A program made the position numbers and the translations under genes. The notes under the pieces were generated by a model. The model made no database searches, was not told where the DNA came from, and saw nothing but the letters and a program-made list of their open reading frames with translations. 50,428 nucleotides of DNA from Verrucomicrobiota bacterium (GTDB lineage: Bacteria; Verrucomicrobiota; Verrucomicrobiia; Limisphaerales; PALSA-1396): contig JACQFP010000010.1 of assembly GCA_016200005.1 (NCBI GenBank), forward strand, positions 1 through 50,428, written 5' to 3'. Below, piece by piece: positions 33,911 to 43,184 of this stretch (positions within the stretch are counted from its first letter, which is position 1; every line of letters begins with the position of its first letter).

Positions 33911-34361
33911 GGTTTTCCCTTTCCTTTGTTTGGTTATGTGTCTGGTTGTGATGATTCCAATGAAACAGAGTTTGCAGAAACGTGGTCGCTCCTAGCCGAA
34001 GCAGATTCATGTTGCGGGCGAACGAAAAGACCGGCGGCTCAATCGCTGAGCCAACTTCCTCCACGATCCGGTCTGCTCGCATCGCCCATTGTTGCGCGGT
34101 ATGCACTATCTGGCCCATCTCATCCATCTGCCGGTTGGCTCCCCGACAGAGGTCGTTCAGGCTGCGGACCAATTCACGGCCATCCTGCACGAGAAACTGC
34201 GTGTTCGATTTGAGTTCCTCGATGATTCGCAACACTTGTTCCGAATTGCGTCGTGTCCGAAACTCAATGGGAATGAGACAGGCCGCCAGCACAATGACCG
34301 ACACTGACGCGCAAAACAGGGCAACTTGTAATGCAACCGAAATTTCCATTGTCTCCTTCAT
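33897..34361 (-). CDS. DUF948-like small membrane protein
   Basis: 154 residues with an N-terminal membrane helix (about 8-29) and a long amphipathic region with LRIIEELKSNTQFL and LVRSLNDLC, resembling DUF948-type proteins of unknown function. Its start codon overlaps the TGA of the preceding gene (TGATG), which supports the ATG at 34361 over the in-frame ATG at 34349. The last codons (ENHVRQ) overlap the start of the YtxH gene. It is likely co-transcribed with both neighbours. Confidence 0.75.
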   Translation of the reverse strand: MKETMEISVALQVALFCASVSVIVLAACLIPIEFRTRRNSEQVLRIIEELKSNTQFLVQDGRELVRSLNDLCRGANRQMDEMGQIVHTAQQWAMRADRIVEEVGSAIEPPVFSFARNMNLLRLGATTFLQTLFHWNHHNQTHNQTKERENHVRQ

Positions 34362-34582
34362 CAGCTTCTTTGATTTCGTGCGACCAGCAATACGATGCCG
34401 CCAACCATCGACACCACTCCGACGATGGGCGGCAGCGGCAGGGTTCTTGTTTTATCATGCGTCACCTGGATGGGGCCGAGATCAACCGCCTTCTCCCGGG
34501 TTTTGATGCTGATGCCTTGATATGCGAAAGCGACAATTCCCAGAGCAATCAGTGCAACTCCGATTAGTGTGTTTGGTTTCAT
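34361..34582 (-). CDS. Small two-helix membrane protein
   Basis: 73 residues, two membrane helices (about 5-22 and 51-68) flanking a basic/hydrophilic loop (IKTREKAVDLGPIQVTHDKTRT). It is of a size and layout common as conserved hypothetical proteins in Verrucomicrobia and Acidobacteria. It ends exactly at the start of the DUF948-like gene (TGATG overlap). Confidence 0.75.
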   Translation of the reverse strand: MKPNTLIGVALIALGIVAFAYQGISIKTREKAVDLGPIQVTHDKTRTLPLPPIVGVVSMVGGIVLLVARNQRS

Positions 34583-34632
34583 CCGGTTGGTTCTGTGCGC
34601 GTTGCCGATTACTTGATTTCAGGCACCGCTGT

Positions 34633-34782
34633 TTACAAAGGCTTCCTCCCTTGAATGATCCTCACCAGAATCATGACGAGGGCGATCACCAGCAGAATGT
34701 GAATAAAAGCCCCCATCGTGTAGCCGGTCACCAACCCCAGCAGCCACAGAATTATTAGTATCATCGCGATCGTCCATAACAT
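34633..34782 (-). CDS. Lmo0937-family small membrane protein
   Basis: 49 residues: MLWTIAMILIILWLLGLVTG... VRIIQGRKPL, with two helices and a conserved Trp near the start. This matches the Lmo0937 family of small hydrophobic proteins (sigma-B controlled in Listeria). It has a good ribosome-binding site (AAAGGGA before the ATG). Confidence 0.88.
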   Translation of the reverse strand: MLWTIAMILIILWLLGLVTGYTMGAFIHILLVIALVMILVRIIQGRKPL

Positions 34783-34815
34783 AGGATTCCCTTTCGTTAG
34801 TCTCTGTTTTTGTCG

Positions 34816-35079
34816 TTACGTCTCCGAACCAGCTAAGGTCCCACCACCCAAATGCCCCCGCGCAATACGTGTCCGCAGCCGGGGGCCGTGCACATGGCCT
34901 GCAGAGTACCAATACCCTGATCCATAATAGTGATTGCAACGGCCCGAACACACGTGACCCGTCTCGATCCTGACGCGTGCTCCCGTACGAAGATAGCCAT
35001 GTTCATGAACCACGCAGCCGCAGAACAACGCGGACATCGCCAGAACTCCTGTCAGCATGATTAATTGCAGTGATTTCAT
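34816..35079 (-). CDS. Small His/Gly-rich lipoprotein
   Basis: 87 residues from the ATG at 35079 (GGGAAAG upstream). It has a signal peptide with lipobox LFCGC. The mature part is rich in Gly, His, Tyr and Arg (HYYGSGYWYSAGHVHG). Function unknown; metal binding by the histidines is possible but not shown. An in-frame upstream extension lacks a good start. Confidence 0.75.
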   Translation of the reverse strand: MKSLQLIMLTGVLAMSALFCGCVVHEHGYLRTGARVRIETGHVCSGRCNHYYGSGYWYSAGHVHGPRLRTRIARGHLGGGTLAGSET

Positions 35080-35288
35080 TGAACTTTCCCTCCAGTTCTT
35101 TCGTTGTCCCAAGTTTAGCCCGCAGTTTGCCAGGGAACAATTGGCACCAAGGCTGATCGTCTCTTGGGCGTGCGTCCGACCCACCCCCGGCGCTTGTCCG
35201 AGGGCGCAACCGGCGACGGCGCCAATTGAACTCCTCGCGGCCGCATTTAAGATTTAATCAAAACAGAACAGAGACGAGGTGATGAGAC

Positions 35289-35459
35289 ATGCCAGTCAAA
35301 CAACATGTGCGCGGGGTAAGCACGAAGGAGCAACGGATGTTTGAGCACATCTTGGAAAGCTCCCGACGATCGGGTCGCTACGGCAAACGCGCCAAGGAGG
35401 TGGCCGCCCGCACCGTCTTGAAACACCATAAACTCAAGCATCACCGCAGAGGACAATGA
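35289..35459 (+). CDS. Conserved Lys/Arg/His-rich 56-residue protein
   Basis: 56 residues from the ATG at 35289, with RGVSTKEQRMFEHI and GRYGKRAKEVAARTVLKHHK. Proteins of exactly this pattern and length are widespread in bacteria as 'hypothetical' or 'plasmid stabilisation' proteins. The composition (about a third K/R/H) suggests nucleic-acid or acidic-partner binding. It lies on the opposite strand to the small envelope genes. Confidence 0.85.
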   Translation: MPVKQHVRGVSTKEQRMFEHILESSRRSGRYGKRAKEVAARTVLKHHKLKHHRRGQ

Positions 35460-35478
35460 CAGTCTGGAAAGGAGCATT

Positions 35479-35682
35479 ATGATGAATCGGAATCCAACAA
35501 ACCATGCGCTGCGCATCCCGGTGCAGTGGTTCACTTCACGCCTGCACCTTATTCCGGTGAAGAAGCCGCCAGTCCCGTCACGCGTCATCGACGATTCGTT
35601 GTCGGGCGCGGAACGCCCGTATTTTGCAGCCATTCGGGTAAACCGGCGCGAACTAATCCTAACCGACGAACTCGTTATGTGA
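35479..35682 (+). CDS. Possible 67-residue hypothetical protein
   Basis: An ATG-ATG start follows a strong AAGGAG at 35468-35473. The 67 residues (MMNRNPTNHALRIPVQWFTS...) have no recognised domain. A coding role is suggested by the ribosome-binding site and by the tight fit between the 56-residue gene and the CBS gene (3-bp gap to its ATG). It could be spurious. Confidence 0.45.
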   Translation: MMNRNPTNHALRIPVQWFTSRLHLIPVKKPPVPSRVIDDSLSGAERPYFAAIRVNRRELILTDELVM

Positions 35683-35685
35683 AGT

Positions 35686-36096
35686 ATGCGAACCAGAGAA
35701 CGGCAGGGCACCGGTAGAAAATTGCGCAAGCAACTAAGGGAGGTCATGCATCGGCAGGTGACCGCGGTCGGGGTGGACACTCCGTTGGGTGAGGCGGCGC
35801 GGCGCATGAGGGCGTTGAACGTGACGCGGTTGCCGGTCTGCGACGGTCCGAAACTCGTCGGCGTGATCACCGCTCGCGATCTCACCATGCGCGCCACTGC
35901 CGAAGGCCTTGATCCGCAAACCAGCACTGTGCGCGAAGTGATGACCCGCCGGGTCCTGTGTGTCGAGGAAGACGAAGACCTCCGGCAGGCCGTCGCCATT
36001 ATGCAACAGTACAATCTTTTTCATTTGCCCGTTGTGAACCGGCAGCAGGACCTCGTCGGAATGGTTTACTTCAGTGACCTGGATCGCCGTCAATGA
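35686..36096 (+). CDS. CBS-domain pair protein
   Basis: 136 residues with two CBS domains: DTPLGEAARRMRALNVTRLPVCDGPKLVGVITARDL and DEDLRQAVAIMQQYNLFHLPVVNRQQDLVGMVYFSDL. CBS pairs bind adenosyl nucleotides and often control an associated protein. No enzyme domain is fused here. It is probably co-transcribed with the two short genes before it and precedes sucA by 61 bp. Confidence 0.9.
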   Translation: MRTRERQGTGRKLRKQLREVMHRQVTAVGVDTPLGEAARRMRALNVTRLPVCDGPKLVGVITARDLTMRATAEGLDPQTSTVREVMTRRVLCVEEDEDLRQAVAIMQQYNLFHLPVVNRQQDLVGMVYFSDLDRRQ

Positions 36097-36157
36097 GCGA
36101 CCTGAACCGACTCGGGGGCAGGTGAGTCCGGACTACCGGCTATAATCATTCGGGCGT

Positions 36158-39052
36158 ATGAGTGAATTGAGAAACAAAACCGGGATTCAAAGTCTCGCTT
36201 ACATTGAGCAGTTTTACGCAGACTACCGGCGCGATCCGAGTTTGGTGCCGGCGGAATGGCGCGAATATTTCGCTGCGGCTGGCGATGGCGATGCTGACGG
36301 CACAGTGCAACTTGGCCCTTCATTCAAACCGCGCAGCGTGTTCAACCCAACTTCATCCGCCTCGACCGGGCGGGCTCAGTTTCGAGCCGACCCGCGTGCG
36401 GCAAATGTGAGCGATCGGCTGGATCAGCTTGTTCGCAACCATCGCGTGCGCGGTCACATCATTGCCGCCGTGGACCCGTTGGGAATGACGCGCCCGTGTC
36501 CGCCGGAACTGGAGCTGGATTTTTACGGCTTCTCCCAAAGCGAACTCGAACTGCTCACGAATTCCCCGACGCTCCATTACGACACGCCCCTCACCATTCG
36601 CGAGATTTTTCAGCGGTTGCGCGATACTTACTGCCGTTCCATCGGCGCGCAGTTCATGCATATTGACGATTTGACCGTGCGGCAATGGCTTCAACAGCGC
36701 ATGGAAAGCTCCCAAAATCGTCTGGAACTTTCCCGCGATGAGCAACTCCGCATCCTCACGCGCCTCACGGACGCGGTGGTCTTCGAGAAATTTCTGCGCA
36801 AAAAATTTCTCGGCGCGAAAACCTTTTCACTCGAAGGCTGCGAAACACTCCTCCCGTTACTCGACCTCGCCATTGAAAAAGCCGGTCATCAAAGCGTGCG
36901 GAATATCGTCGTCGGCATGGGGCATCGTGGTCGTTTGAACATCCTCGCCCATATTATCGGCAAAGACCCCCGCGAAATTTTCCGGGAGTTTGCGGACGCT
37001 GAACCGGAACTTTGGGAAGGACGCGGGGACGTGAAACATCACCTCGGCCACAGCGGTGATTGGATGGCGACCGATGGCCGAAAAATCCATCTCTCCCTAT
37101 GCTTTAACCTAAGCCATGTTGAGTTTATTGAGCCAGTAGTGCCCGGTCGCGTGCGCGCGCAACAGGATCGACTGGGTGACCGCGACCGCCGCCAGGTGAT
37201 GGGCCTCCTGATTCACGGCGACGCGGCGTTTGCCGGCGAGGGAGTGGTCCAGGAAACGCTCAACCTCAGCAAACTTTCCGGCTACTCGGTGGGCGGCGTG
37301 CTTCACATCATCGTCAATAATCAAATCGGCTTCACCACGCCGCCGAGCGAAGGACGTTCGACCACCTACGCCACCGATGTGGCGCGCATTTTGCAAGTGC
37401 CCATCTTCCATGTGAACGGTGAAGATCCGGAGGCTGTCGCACAAGTCGTGCGTCTCGCGATGGATTTCCGCGCGGAGTTTCAGACCGATGTCTTCATTGA
37501 CCTGTATGGCTACCGGCGATGGGGACACAACGAGACCGACGAACCTTCCTTCACGCAACCGCTCCTTTACCGCGCCATCAATGAGCGACCGAACGTCCGC
37601 GAAGGTTATCTTAAACATCTGCTCGAACTCAAAAGTGTCTCGCGCGAGGAAGCGGATGAAATCATGACCGCGCGCCACGCGAAACTGGAAGCGCAGTTGA
37701 AAGCCGCTCACGACGACCAACGCCCGCCCGCACCGGAACAGCGCAATGTCTGGCGCGATTACACGGGCGGCCCTGAACCTGAGGACGAACCCGATACTGG
37801 CGTGGAAATCGACCACCTCGCCACGCTACTCCACAAACTCACCGACCTGCCTGCCGGATTTCACGTCCATCCCAAACTGGAGCGGGGATTGAAAACCCGC
37901 CGCGAGATGGCCAACGGCAAACACCCGCTCGACTGGTCTGCCGCTGAAGCTCTCGCTCTCGCCACGCTCGCGACGGAAGGCGTGCCCATTCGCCTCACCG
38001 GACAGGACACCGCACGCGGCACATTCAGCCAGCGCCACGCAATTCTCCACGACCAGCAGGACGGTCATCCGTTCGTGCCACTGCAACACCTCGCGTCCGA
38101 ACAGTCGCCTGTGGAAATTCACAACAGCCCGCTTTGCGAAACCGGCGCGCTCGGCTTTGAGTATGGTTACAGTCTCGATTGCCCGGACGGGTTGGTGCTC
38201 TGGGAGGCGCAGTTCGGCGACTTCGTGAACGCCGCGCAGGTCATCCTGGATCAATTCATCTCCAGCGCTGAAGACAAGTGGCGTCGGCTGTCGGGATTGG
38301 TTTTGCTTCTGCCCCACGGATTCGAAGGCATGGGACCGGAACATTCGAGCGCGCGGCTGGAGCGGTTTCTCACGCTCGCAGCGGAGGACAACATCCAAAT
38401 CGTCCAGCCCACCACGCCCGCGCAGTATTTTCACGTGCTCCGACGACAGGCGCTCCGCAAATGGCGCAAGCCTCTCGTGGTCTTAACACCGAAAAGTCTG
38501 CTGCGTCATCCGAAAGTGGCGTCAACCATTGAGGACTGTGCGCAGGGCCGTTTCCGGCGCGTGCTGCCGGACGATTCCAAGCCGCGTGATGTGAAGCGTG
38601 TCCTGCTTTGCACCGGCAAAGTGTTTTATGAGCTGACGAGCTACCGTGAAGAAAAAAAGCGCAACGACGTGGCCATCATCCGCCTGGAACAACTTTATCC
38701 GTTGCGCGCCGGACTGTTGGAGGAGGCGCTGAAGCCTTACGCGGACAACACGCCAACACTTTGGATTCAGGAAGAACCCGCGAACATGGGCGCATGGCGC
38801 TATCTGCACGAACGGTTCGGCAAAAAACTTTTCGACCGTCTTCCGTTCGCCCCCAGCAGCCGTTTTGAATCTGCCAGCCCGGCGACCGGCTCTGCTCATG
38901 CCCATAAGTTGGAGCAGGCGCAACTCATTGCCCGGGCGTTTGGCGACCCTGAACCCAATGCCGATGATGTGTTCCTCGCCGAAAAGCCCAAGGCAAAACC
39001 AGAAAAGGAAGACCAGGAGCAATCCCAAGCTTTCAAGCCAAAGGAGACTTGA
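36158..39052 (+). CDS. sucA: 2-oxoglutarate dehydrogenase E1 component
   Basis: 964 residues with the OdhA/SucA layout. The N-terminal [23 protein letters not shown] is the E1o segment, followed by [15 protein letters not shown], the TPP-binding [17 protein letters not shown], the Mg/TPP site [18 protein letters not shown] and the [18 protein letters not shown] motif. The C-terminal transketolase half ends in [12 protein letters not shown]. It decarboxylates 2-oxoglutarate and transfers the succinyl group to the lipoyl domain of E2. The E2 gene follows after 2 bp. No E3 (lpd) gene lies in the window. Confidence 0.95.
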   Translation: MSELRNKTGIQSLAYIEQFYADYRRDPSLVPAEWREYFAAAGDGDADGTVQLGPSFKPRSVFNPTSSASTGRAQFRADPRAANVSDRLDQLVRNHRVRGHIIAAVDPLGMTRPCPPELELDFYGFSQSELELLTNSPTLHYDTPLTIREIFQRLRDTYCRSIGAQFMHIDDLTVRQWLQQRMESSQNRLELSRDEQLRILTRLTDAVVFEKFLRKKFLGAKTFSLEGCETLLPLLDLAIEKAGHQSVRNIVVGMGHRGRLNILAHIIGKDPREIFREFADAEPELWEGRGDVKHHLGHSGDWMATDGRKIHLSLCFNLSHVEFIEPVVPGRVRAQQDRLGDRDRRQVMGLLIHGDAAFAGEGVVQETLNLSKLSGYSVGGVLHIIVNNQIGFTTPPSEGRSTTYATDVARILQVPIFHVNGEDPEAVAQVVRLAMDFRAEFQTDVFIDLYGYRRWGHNETDEPSFTQPLLYRAINERPNVREGYLKHLLELKSVSREEADEIMTARHAKLEAQLKAAHDDQRPPAPEQRNVWRDYTGGPEPEDEPDTGVEIDHLATLLHKLTDLPAGFHVHPKLERGLKTRREMANGKHPLDWSAAEALALATLATEGVPIRLTGQDTARGTFSQRHAILHDQQDGHPFVPLQHLASEQSPVEIHNSPLCETGALGFEYGYSLDCPDGLVLWEAQFGDFVNAAQVILDQFISSAEDKWRRLSGLVLLLPHGFEGMGPEHSSARLERFLTLAAEDNIQIVQPTTPAQYFHVLRRQALRKWRKPLVVLTPKSLLRHPKVASTIEDCAQGRFRRVLPDDSKPRDVKRVLLCTGKVFYELTSYREEKKRNDVAIIRLEQLYPLRAGLLEEALKPYADNTPTLWIQEEPANMGAWRYLHERFGKKLFDRLPFAPSSRFESASPATGSAHAHKLEQAQLIARAFGDPEPNADDVFLAEKPKAKPEKEDQEQSQAFKPKET
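39041..39046 (+). promoter_or_regulatory. Ribosome-binding site deciding the sucB start
   Basis: AAGGAG lies 8 bp before the ATG at 39055, inside the end of sucA. This favours that start over the in-frame TTG at 39049. Confidence 0.8.
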
Positions 39053-39054
39053 CC

Positions 39055-40347
39055 ATGCCAAACGAACTGAAAATCCCAGAGGTCGGCGAATCCATCACTG
39101 AAGTCCAAATCAGTGAATGGCTGAAGTCCGAAGGCGACATTGTGAAGCAGGACGAGGGCGTGGCGGTCATTGATTCCGAGAAGACGACTTTCGAGTTGCC
39201 CGCGCCGATGGGTGGCAGGCTCACAAAGATTTTGCATAAGGCGGGAGCCACAGTCAGGGTCGGCGAGGTTATCGCGCACATTGAATCGGACGGCGAAACG
39301 GCCAAAGCGGAGCCTGCCGAAGCGAAAACCGATGTCGAGTCCAAGCCGGAATCAAAACGTCCTGACGAATCCAAGTCTGAAGCCACGACGGAGAAAGCCG
39401 CCGAGAAAACCAGTCCAGCCGAGAAACCTGCCAAGGAACGCGAGCCTGACCGCGAAAAACCCAAAGAGGAAAAAGGCGAACGGGCTGAAGTGAAAAAAGA
39501 AGAACCAAAAGACCGCGACGAAAAAGAGACCGCGCCGGAAGAAGCTCAACCGGAAAATCGCCAGCCGGCTCGCAAAACAGAAACAAAAGTCCCGGAGGCC
39601 AAACCTCCAACTTCGGCGCAGCCTGCGTCCGCGAAGCCTTCCGCCGACCGCGAAGAGGAGGTCGTGCCCATGACCATGTTGCGCCGCACCGTTGCGCGCC
39701 GTCTGGTCGAAGCGCAGCAAACGATGGCGATGTTGACGACGTTCAACGAAGTGGATATGTCCGCCGTGCAGGCGTTGCGCAAGGAGCATCAGGAGGCATT
39801 TGAAAAACGTTACCAGGCGAAGTTGGGCCTGATGTCGTTTTTCGTGAAAGCGGCGATTGATGGATTGAAACAATTCCCGCAACTCAACGCCGAGATTCGC
39901 GAAAACGATATTGTTTATCATAATTACTTCGACATTGGCGTGGCCATTGCCACCGAACGCGGACTCGTCGTGCCGGTGTTGCGAAACGCCGAGCGTTTGA
40001 GTTTCGCGGAGCTGGAGAAAGCCATCGGCGATTTTGCCCAGCGCGCGAAGGATGGCAAATTGAAACCCGACGAACTGGAAGGCGGCACATTCACCATCAC
40101 CAACGGCGGCGTGTTCGGCTCGTTGCTTTCCACGCCCATCATCAATCCGCCGCAGTCGGGAATTCTCGGCATGCACACGATTCAGGAACGGCCCGTTGCC
40201 GTGGACGGACAAGTGGTCATTCGTCCGATGACGTATCTGGCGCTGACTTACGACCACCGCATCGTGGACGGTCGCGAAGCAGTTTTGTTCCTTCGCCGCG
40301 TGAAAGAGATCGTCGAAACACCGGCGCGGATGTTGATGGAGATTTGA
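39055..40347 (+). CDS. sucB: 2-oxoacid dehydrogenase E2 (dihydrolipoamide succinyltransferase), no visible binding domain
   Basis: 430 residues. A lipoyl domain occupies residues about 1-80 ([17 protein letters not shown]; lipoyl-Lys43 in [12 protein letters not shown]). A highly charged linker of about 120 residues, almost entirely K, E, P, A, D, S and T, then leads to the catalytic acetyltransferase domain (about 203-430: [38 protein letters not shown], catalytic DHRIVDG with His401 and Asp405). The usual peripheral-subunit-binding domain (about 35 residues with SPxVRRLAxE and a GTGxxGRIxxxDV-like end) cannot be seen in the linker. It should still be active with SucA but may bind E1/E3 differently. 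In operon with sucA. Confidence 0.93.
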   Translation: MPNELKIPEVGESITEVQISEWLKSEGDIVKQDEGVAVIDSEKTTFELPAPMGGRLTKILHKAGATVRVGEVIAHIESDGETAKAEPAEAKTDVESKPESKRPDESKSEATTEKAAEKTSPAEKPAKEREPDREKPKEEKGERAEVKKEEPKDRDEKETAPEEAQPENRQPARKTETKVPEAKPPTSAQPASAKPSADREEEVVPMTMLRRTVARRLVEAQQTMAMLTTFNEVDMSAVQALRKEHQEAFEKRYQAKLGLMSFFVKAAIDGLKQFPQLNAEIRENDIVYHNYFDIGVAIATERGLVVPVLRNAERLSFAELEKAIGDFAQRAKDGKLKPDELEGGTFTITNGGVFGSLLSTPIINPPQSGILGMHTIQERPVAVDGQVVIRPMTYLALTYDHRIVDGREAVLFLRRVKEIVETPARMLMEI

Positions 40348-40419
40348 CATTTCGAGCATCGGCGGAAACTTTAGAATGATGAGGTGGTTCATTCGCCTCA
40401 CACAACAAGAAGGAAGTTT

Positions 40420-40890
40420 ATGAAAAACAAAACGAACGGTAAGAACAACGCGGACATCATCCGCGAATTGCGTCTCGCTTATGGCATGGAAGTGGAAACC
40501 GTGCAAAACTACATCGCCAACTCGGTTCATCTGGATGGCGTGCGCTCCGAAGTCGTCAAAAAAGAACTGGCCGCGGATGTGCCGGTTGAAGTGGGCCACG
40601 CGCAGCTATTGGCGCATCGCATCAAGACCCTCGGCGGCCGGGTGCCCGGCTCGCTCGAACTCACCCGCACGCAAACCTACCTCCAACCGCCCAAAGATCC
40701 GACCAACGTCGTCGCGGTCATCAAAGGCGTCATCACCGCCGAGCAGACCGCCATCACCCATTACAACACGCTCATCAAGTTGTGTGAAAAGCGGGACTAC
40801 GTCACCCAAGAACTGGTCATTCAAATCCTCGGCAGCGAAGAGGACCATCACCGCGAATTCGTCGGCTTTCTGAAGGAATACAAACGGTAG
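40420..40890 (+). CDS. Ferritin-like/bacterioferritin-type four-helix protein
   Basis: 156 residues from the ATG at 40420 (AGGAAG at 40411-40416); an in-frame upstream start at 40384 has no such signal. Metal-ligand positions typical of the ferritin-like superfamily are EVE (24-26), EVGH (57-60), AEQTAITHY (Glu108) and SEEDHH (140-144). It could store or oxidise iron, or be a Dps-like protein. The length fits the bacterioferritin-like DUF892-free type. It stands directly after sucAB, with no obvious functional link. Confidence 0.85.
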   Translation: MKNKTNGKNNADIIRELRLAYGMEVETVQNYIANSVHLDGVRSEVVKKELAADVPVEVGHAQLLAHRIKTLGGRVPGSLELTRTQTYLQPPKDPTNVVAVIKGVITAEQTAITHYNTLIKLCEKRDYVTQELVIQILGSEEDHHREFVGFLKEYKR

Positions 40891-41082
40891 AATCAGGACA
40901 ATAAGCAACGCATACCCGCGCTCGGTCAGGCAACTCTGCTGTCCTTTTCCGATCACCTGTTGTAAGCCAGCAAGAGCACGCGGTGGCCATTGTTCACTTC
41001 AACGACCCGGACCGCGGTCGGCAAGCAGCCTGAAAAACTGATTGGAAACTGGTTGACGGTAGCCAAAGTTTGGGTGTAACTC

Positions 41083-42381
41083 GTGGCAACCATGATCGGA
41101 GGGATTAACCGAAGTTACGGCGAAGTGTTGCGGGCGAACAGCGCCGACGGGGAACCGCGACTTCCTTTTCTTTCCCTTCCAGCCAAAGTCAAACGCGCGG
41201 TTGGCATATTTCGTGAGGTTGGTGAGTCGAAGTCCAGACACGAAGTGCTCGCCCGCGCGCAACACGCCGTCACCCGGGCGCTGGCCGACTCTTCAACCGT
41301 GGCGGAGGCGAGTCCCAAGATTTTCCGGGCGCTGTGCGAAACGCTCGGTTGCGACTGGGGCGAACTCTGGCGAGTGGACACATCAGAGAATCTGCTGCGC
41401 TGCGCACAAATCTGGCACCCCGGAGCGCCGGCCTGGATCGAAGGCGGGGTGGCGCGGCACGCGGCCTTTGCGCGCGGCGAAGGAATCGCCGGCACCGTGT
41501 GGGCGCGCAACAAACCGCTCTGGATCACCGATGTCACCAGGCGACCCGGCTATCAACGCGCGACGGTCGCCCGGCATGGACTACGCACGGTGTTCGCCTT
41601 ACCAATTCGGCTGAATCAGGAAGTGCTCGGGGTCATCGCCATGTTCAGCCGTCAGGTGTTGCCACCAGACAAACATCTGTTGCGCGTGCTCCGGGATATT
41701 TGCAGCCAGATTGGTCAGGTGATGGGACGGCGACGGGCGGAGCGGCAGTTGCTGGAGGTGAGCGAGCGTGAGCAGCAGCGCATCGGCCAAGACTTGCACG
41801 ATGGCCTATGCCAGCGACTGACTGGCATCGCTTACATGGCAAGCGATCTACAAAGCCGGCTGGCGAAAGGATCAGTCCCCGAAATGGCCATCGCCGCGCG
41901 CATCGCCGAGCTGTCTCGGGAGACGAGCGTCCAGGCGCGCCAGATCGCGCGCGGATTGAACCCCGTGAAGGTGGGCAGCGTGGGCTTGATCGCCGCGTTG
42001 AATGAGCTGGCGGCCACCATCCGCTCGATGTTCTCCATTGCCTGCCGGTTTGAATGTCAGCATCGCGTCTTTGTGCGCGATCATGAAACGGCGGTTCACC
42101 TTTATCGCATCGCGCAAGAAGCCATCCACAACGCCATCACCCACGGCAAGGCCTCTGAGATTGTTGTGTCGCTCGGCCGCGCGCCCGAAGGGATCGTGCT
42201 GAGCGTCAAAGATAATGGCCGCGGACTTTCCAGGGTCACGAACGGTGGTGACGGCATGGGCTTTGAAAACATGAGCTACCGCGCGCGGGCCATCGGCGCG
42301 CAACTGCAGTTCGCGCCGCGCGATCGTGGCGGCACGATTATGAAATGCGCAGTCTTGAAACAGGAGGAGAGTCACCAGTGA
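41083..42381 (+). CDS. GAF-domain sensor histidine kinase (NarL-type)
   Basis: 432 residues. The start is GTG 41083; an ATG three codons on is an alternative. A GAF domain lies at about 57-215 (HAVTRALADSSTVAEASPKIFRALCETLGCDWGELW, RGEGIAGTVW). The HisKA_3 dimerisation helix contains QDLHDGLCQRLTGIAYM (phospho-His239), and the HATPase_c region has HNAITHGKA and SVKDNGRGL. No transmembrane segment, so it senses a cytoplasmic signal. The response-regulator gene overlaps its stop codon (GTGA), so the two form a pair. Confidence 0.92.
   Translation: MATMIGGINRSYGEVLRANSADGEPRLPFLSLPAKVKRAVGIFREVGESKSRHEVLARAQHAVTRALADSSTVAEASPKIFRALCETLGCDWGELWRVDTSENLLRCAQIWHPGAPAWIEGGVARHAAFARGEGIAGTVWARNKPLWITDVTRRPGYQRATVARHGLRTVFALPIRLNQEVLGVIAMFSRQVLPPDKHLLRVLRDICSQIGQVMGRRRAERQLLEVSEREQQRIGQDLHDGLCQRLTGIAYMASDLQSRLAKGSVPEMAIAARIAELSRETSVQARQIARGLNPVKVGSVGLIAALNELAATIRSMFSIACRFECQHRVFVRDHETAVHLYRIAQEAIHNAITHGKASEIVVSLGRAPEGIVLSVKDNGRGLSRVTNGGDGMGFENMSYRARAIGAQLQFAPRDRGGTIMKCAVLKQEESHQ
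42362..42370 (+). promoter_or_regulatory. Ribosome-binding site deciding the GTG start of the response regulator
   Basis: AGGAGGAGA ends 7 bp before the GTG at 42378. It decides this start over the earlier in-frame ATG at 42345 and shows translational coupling with the kinase gene. Confidence 0.85.
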
Positions 42382-43154
42382 AACACGCTCGCGGCAAGCC
42401 GGCAGACGCGGCCAACGACAAGCATCGGGTCTTGTTGGTGGACGATCATCCCATCCTTTGCGAGGGGCTGGCGCAAAAGATCAATGGCGAACCGGACTTG
42501 ATGGTCTGCGGGCAGGCGCGCGACGCTCACGCTGCGTTGGAAGCCATCGAGAAGTTGCGACCGGACATTGCGGTGGTGGACATCGCGTTGGGAGATACGA
42601 GCGGCATCGAGTTGATCAAAGACATCAAGGTGCGCTTTCCGAAACTGCCGGCGCTGGTGTTGTCCATGCACGATGAGGCGTTGTATGCCGAACGCAGTTT
42701 GCACGCGGGCGCCAAGGGTTACGTGATGAAGCAGGAGGAAGCCGACGTGTTGTTGCGCGCGATCCGTCAGGTGTTGGGCGGCCAGGTTTATCTGAGCGAG
42801 AAGGTCAAGGACGCCATCGTGAATCGTCTCGGCGGCAACCCGCCCGAAGGCGAGATCACGACCATCGCCCAGCAGTTGAGCGACCGCGAGCTGCAGGTGT
42901 TCCAATTGATTGGCGATGGTTTTGCCACGCATGAAATCGCCGATCGCCTTCACCTCAGCGCGAAAACTGTTGCCTCCCATCGGGAGAACATAAAGAAGAA
43001 GTTAAATCTCAAATCCATCGAAGAGCTGTCCCGCTTCGCGATCCACTGGCAACGCCATCGCGAGTCCGGCGCCGGCGAACCTGCGGAAAGATTGGCACCA
43101 ACCAAAGCACTGAAGGCGGCGCCCATTGTGAAATCGGGTGCGAAATTGCGTTGA
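42378..43154 (+). CDS. NarL/FixJ-family response regulator
   Basis: 258 residues from the GTG at 42378. Receiver domain with DD at 22-23, phospho-acceptor Asp68 in AVVDIALGD, Ser/Thr in VLSMHDE and Lys in GYVMKQEE. A LuxR-type HTH follows (LSDRELQVFQLIGDGFATHEIADRLHLSAKTVASHRENIKKKLNL). The C-terminus carries about 30 extra basic/Ala-rich residues of unknown role. It is the partner of the upstream GAF kinase and probably controls targets elsewhere, as no regulated gene is evident nearby. Confidence 0.93.
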   Translation: MKHARGKPADAANDKHRVLLVDDHPILCEGLAQKINGEPDLMVCGQARDAHAALEAIEKLRPDIAVVDIALGDTSGIELIKDIKVRFPKLPALVLSMHDEALYAERSLHAGAKGYVMKQEEADVLLRAIRQVLGGQVYLSEKVKDAIVNRLGGNPPEGEITTIAQQLSDRELQVFQLIGDGFATHEIADRLHLSAKTVASHRENIKKKLNLKSIEELSRFAIHWQRHRESGAGEPAERLAPTKALKAAPIVKSGAKLR

Positions 43155-43184
43155 TGCTTAACGCAAAAGCGCTTTGCGCCCTTT

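Noticed and set aside
35247-36014. Minus-strand frame of 255 codons
   Set aside because: Overlaps the CBS gene and two short plus-strand genes, one conserved; translation is Ser/Arg-rich and unlike known proteins.
40344-40377. Possible promoter TTGACA ... TAGAAT before the ferritin-like gene
   Set aside because: The two boxes are 22 bases apart, too far for a normal sigma-70 promoter, and one overlaps the sucB stop codon.
39352-40599. Minus-strand frame of 415 codons
   Set aside because: Opposite strand of sucB and the ferritin-like gene; an artefact of the K/E-rich linker read backwards as Phe/Leu-rich text.
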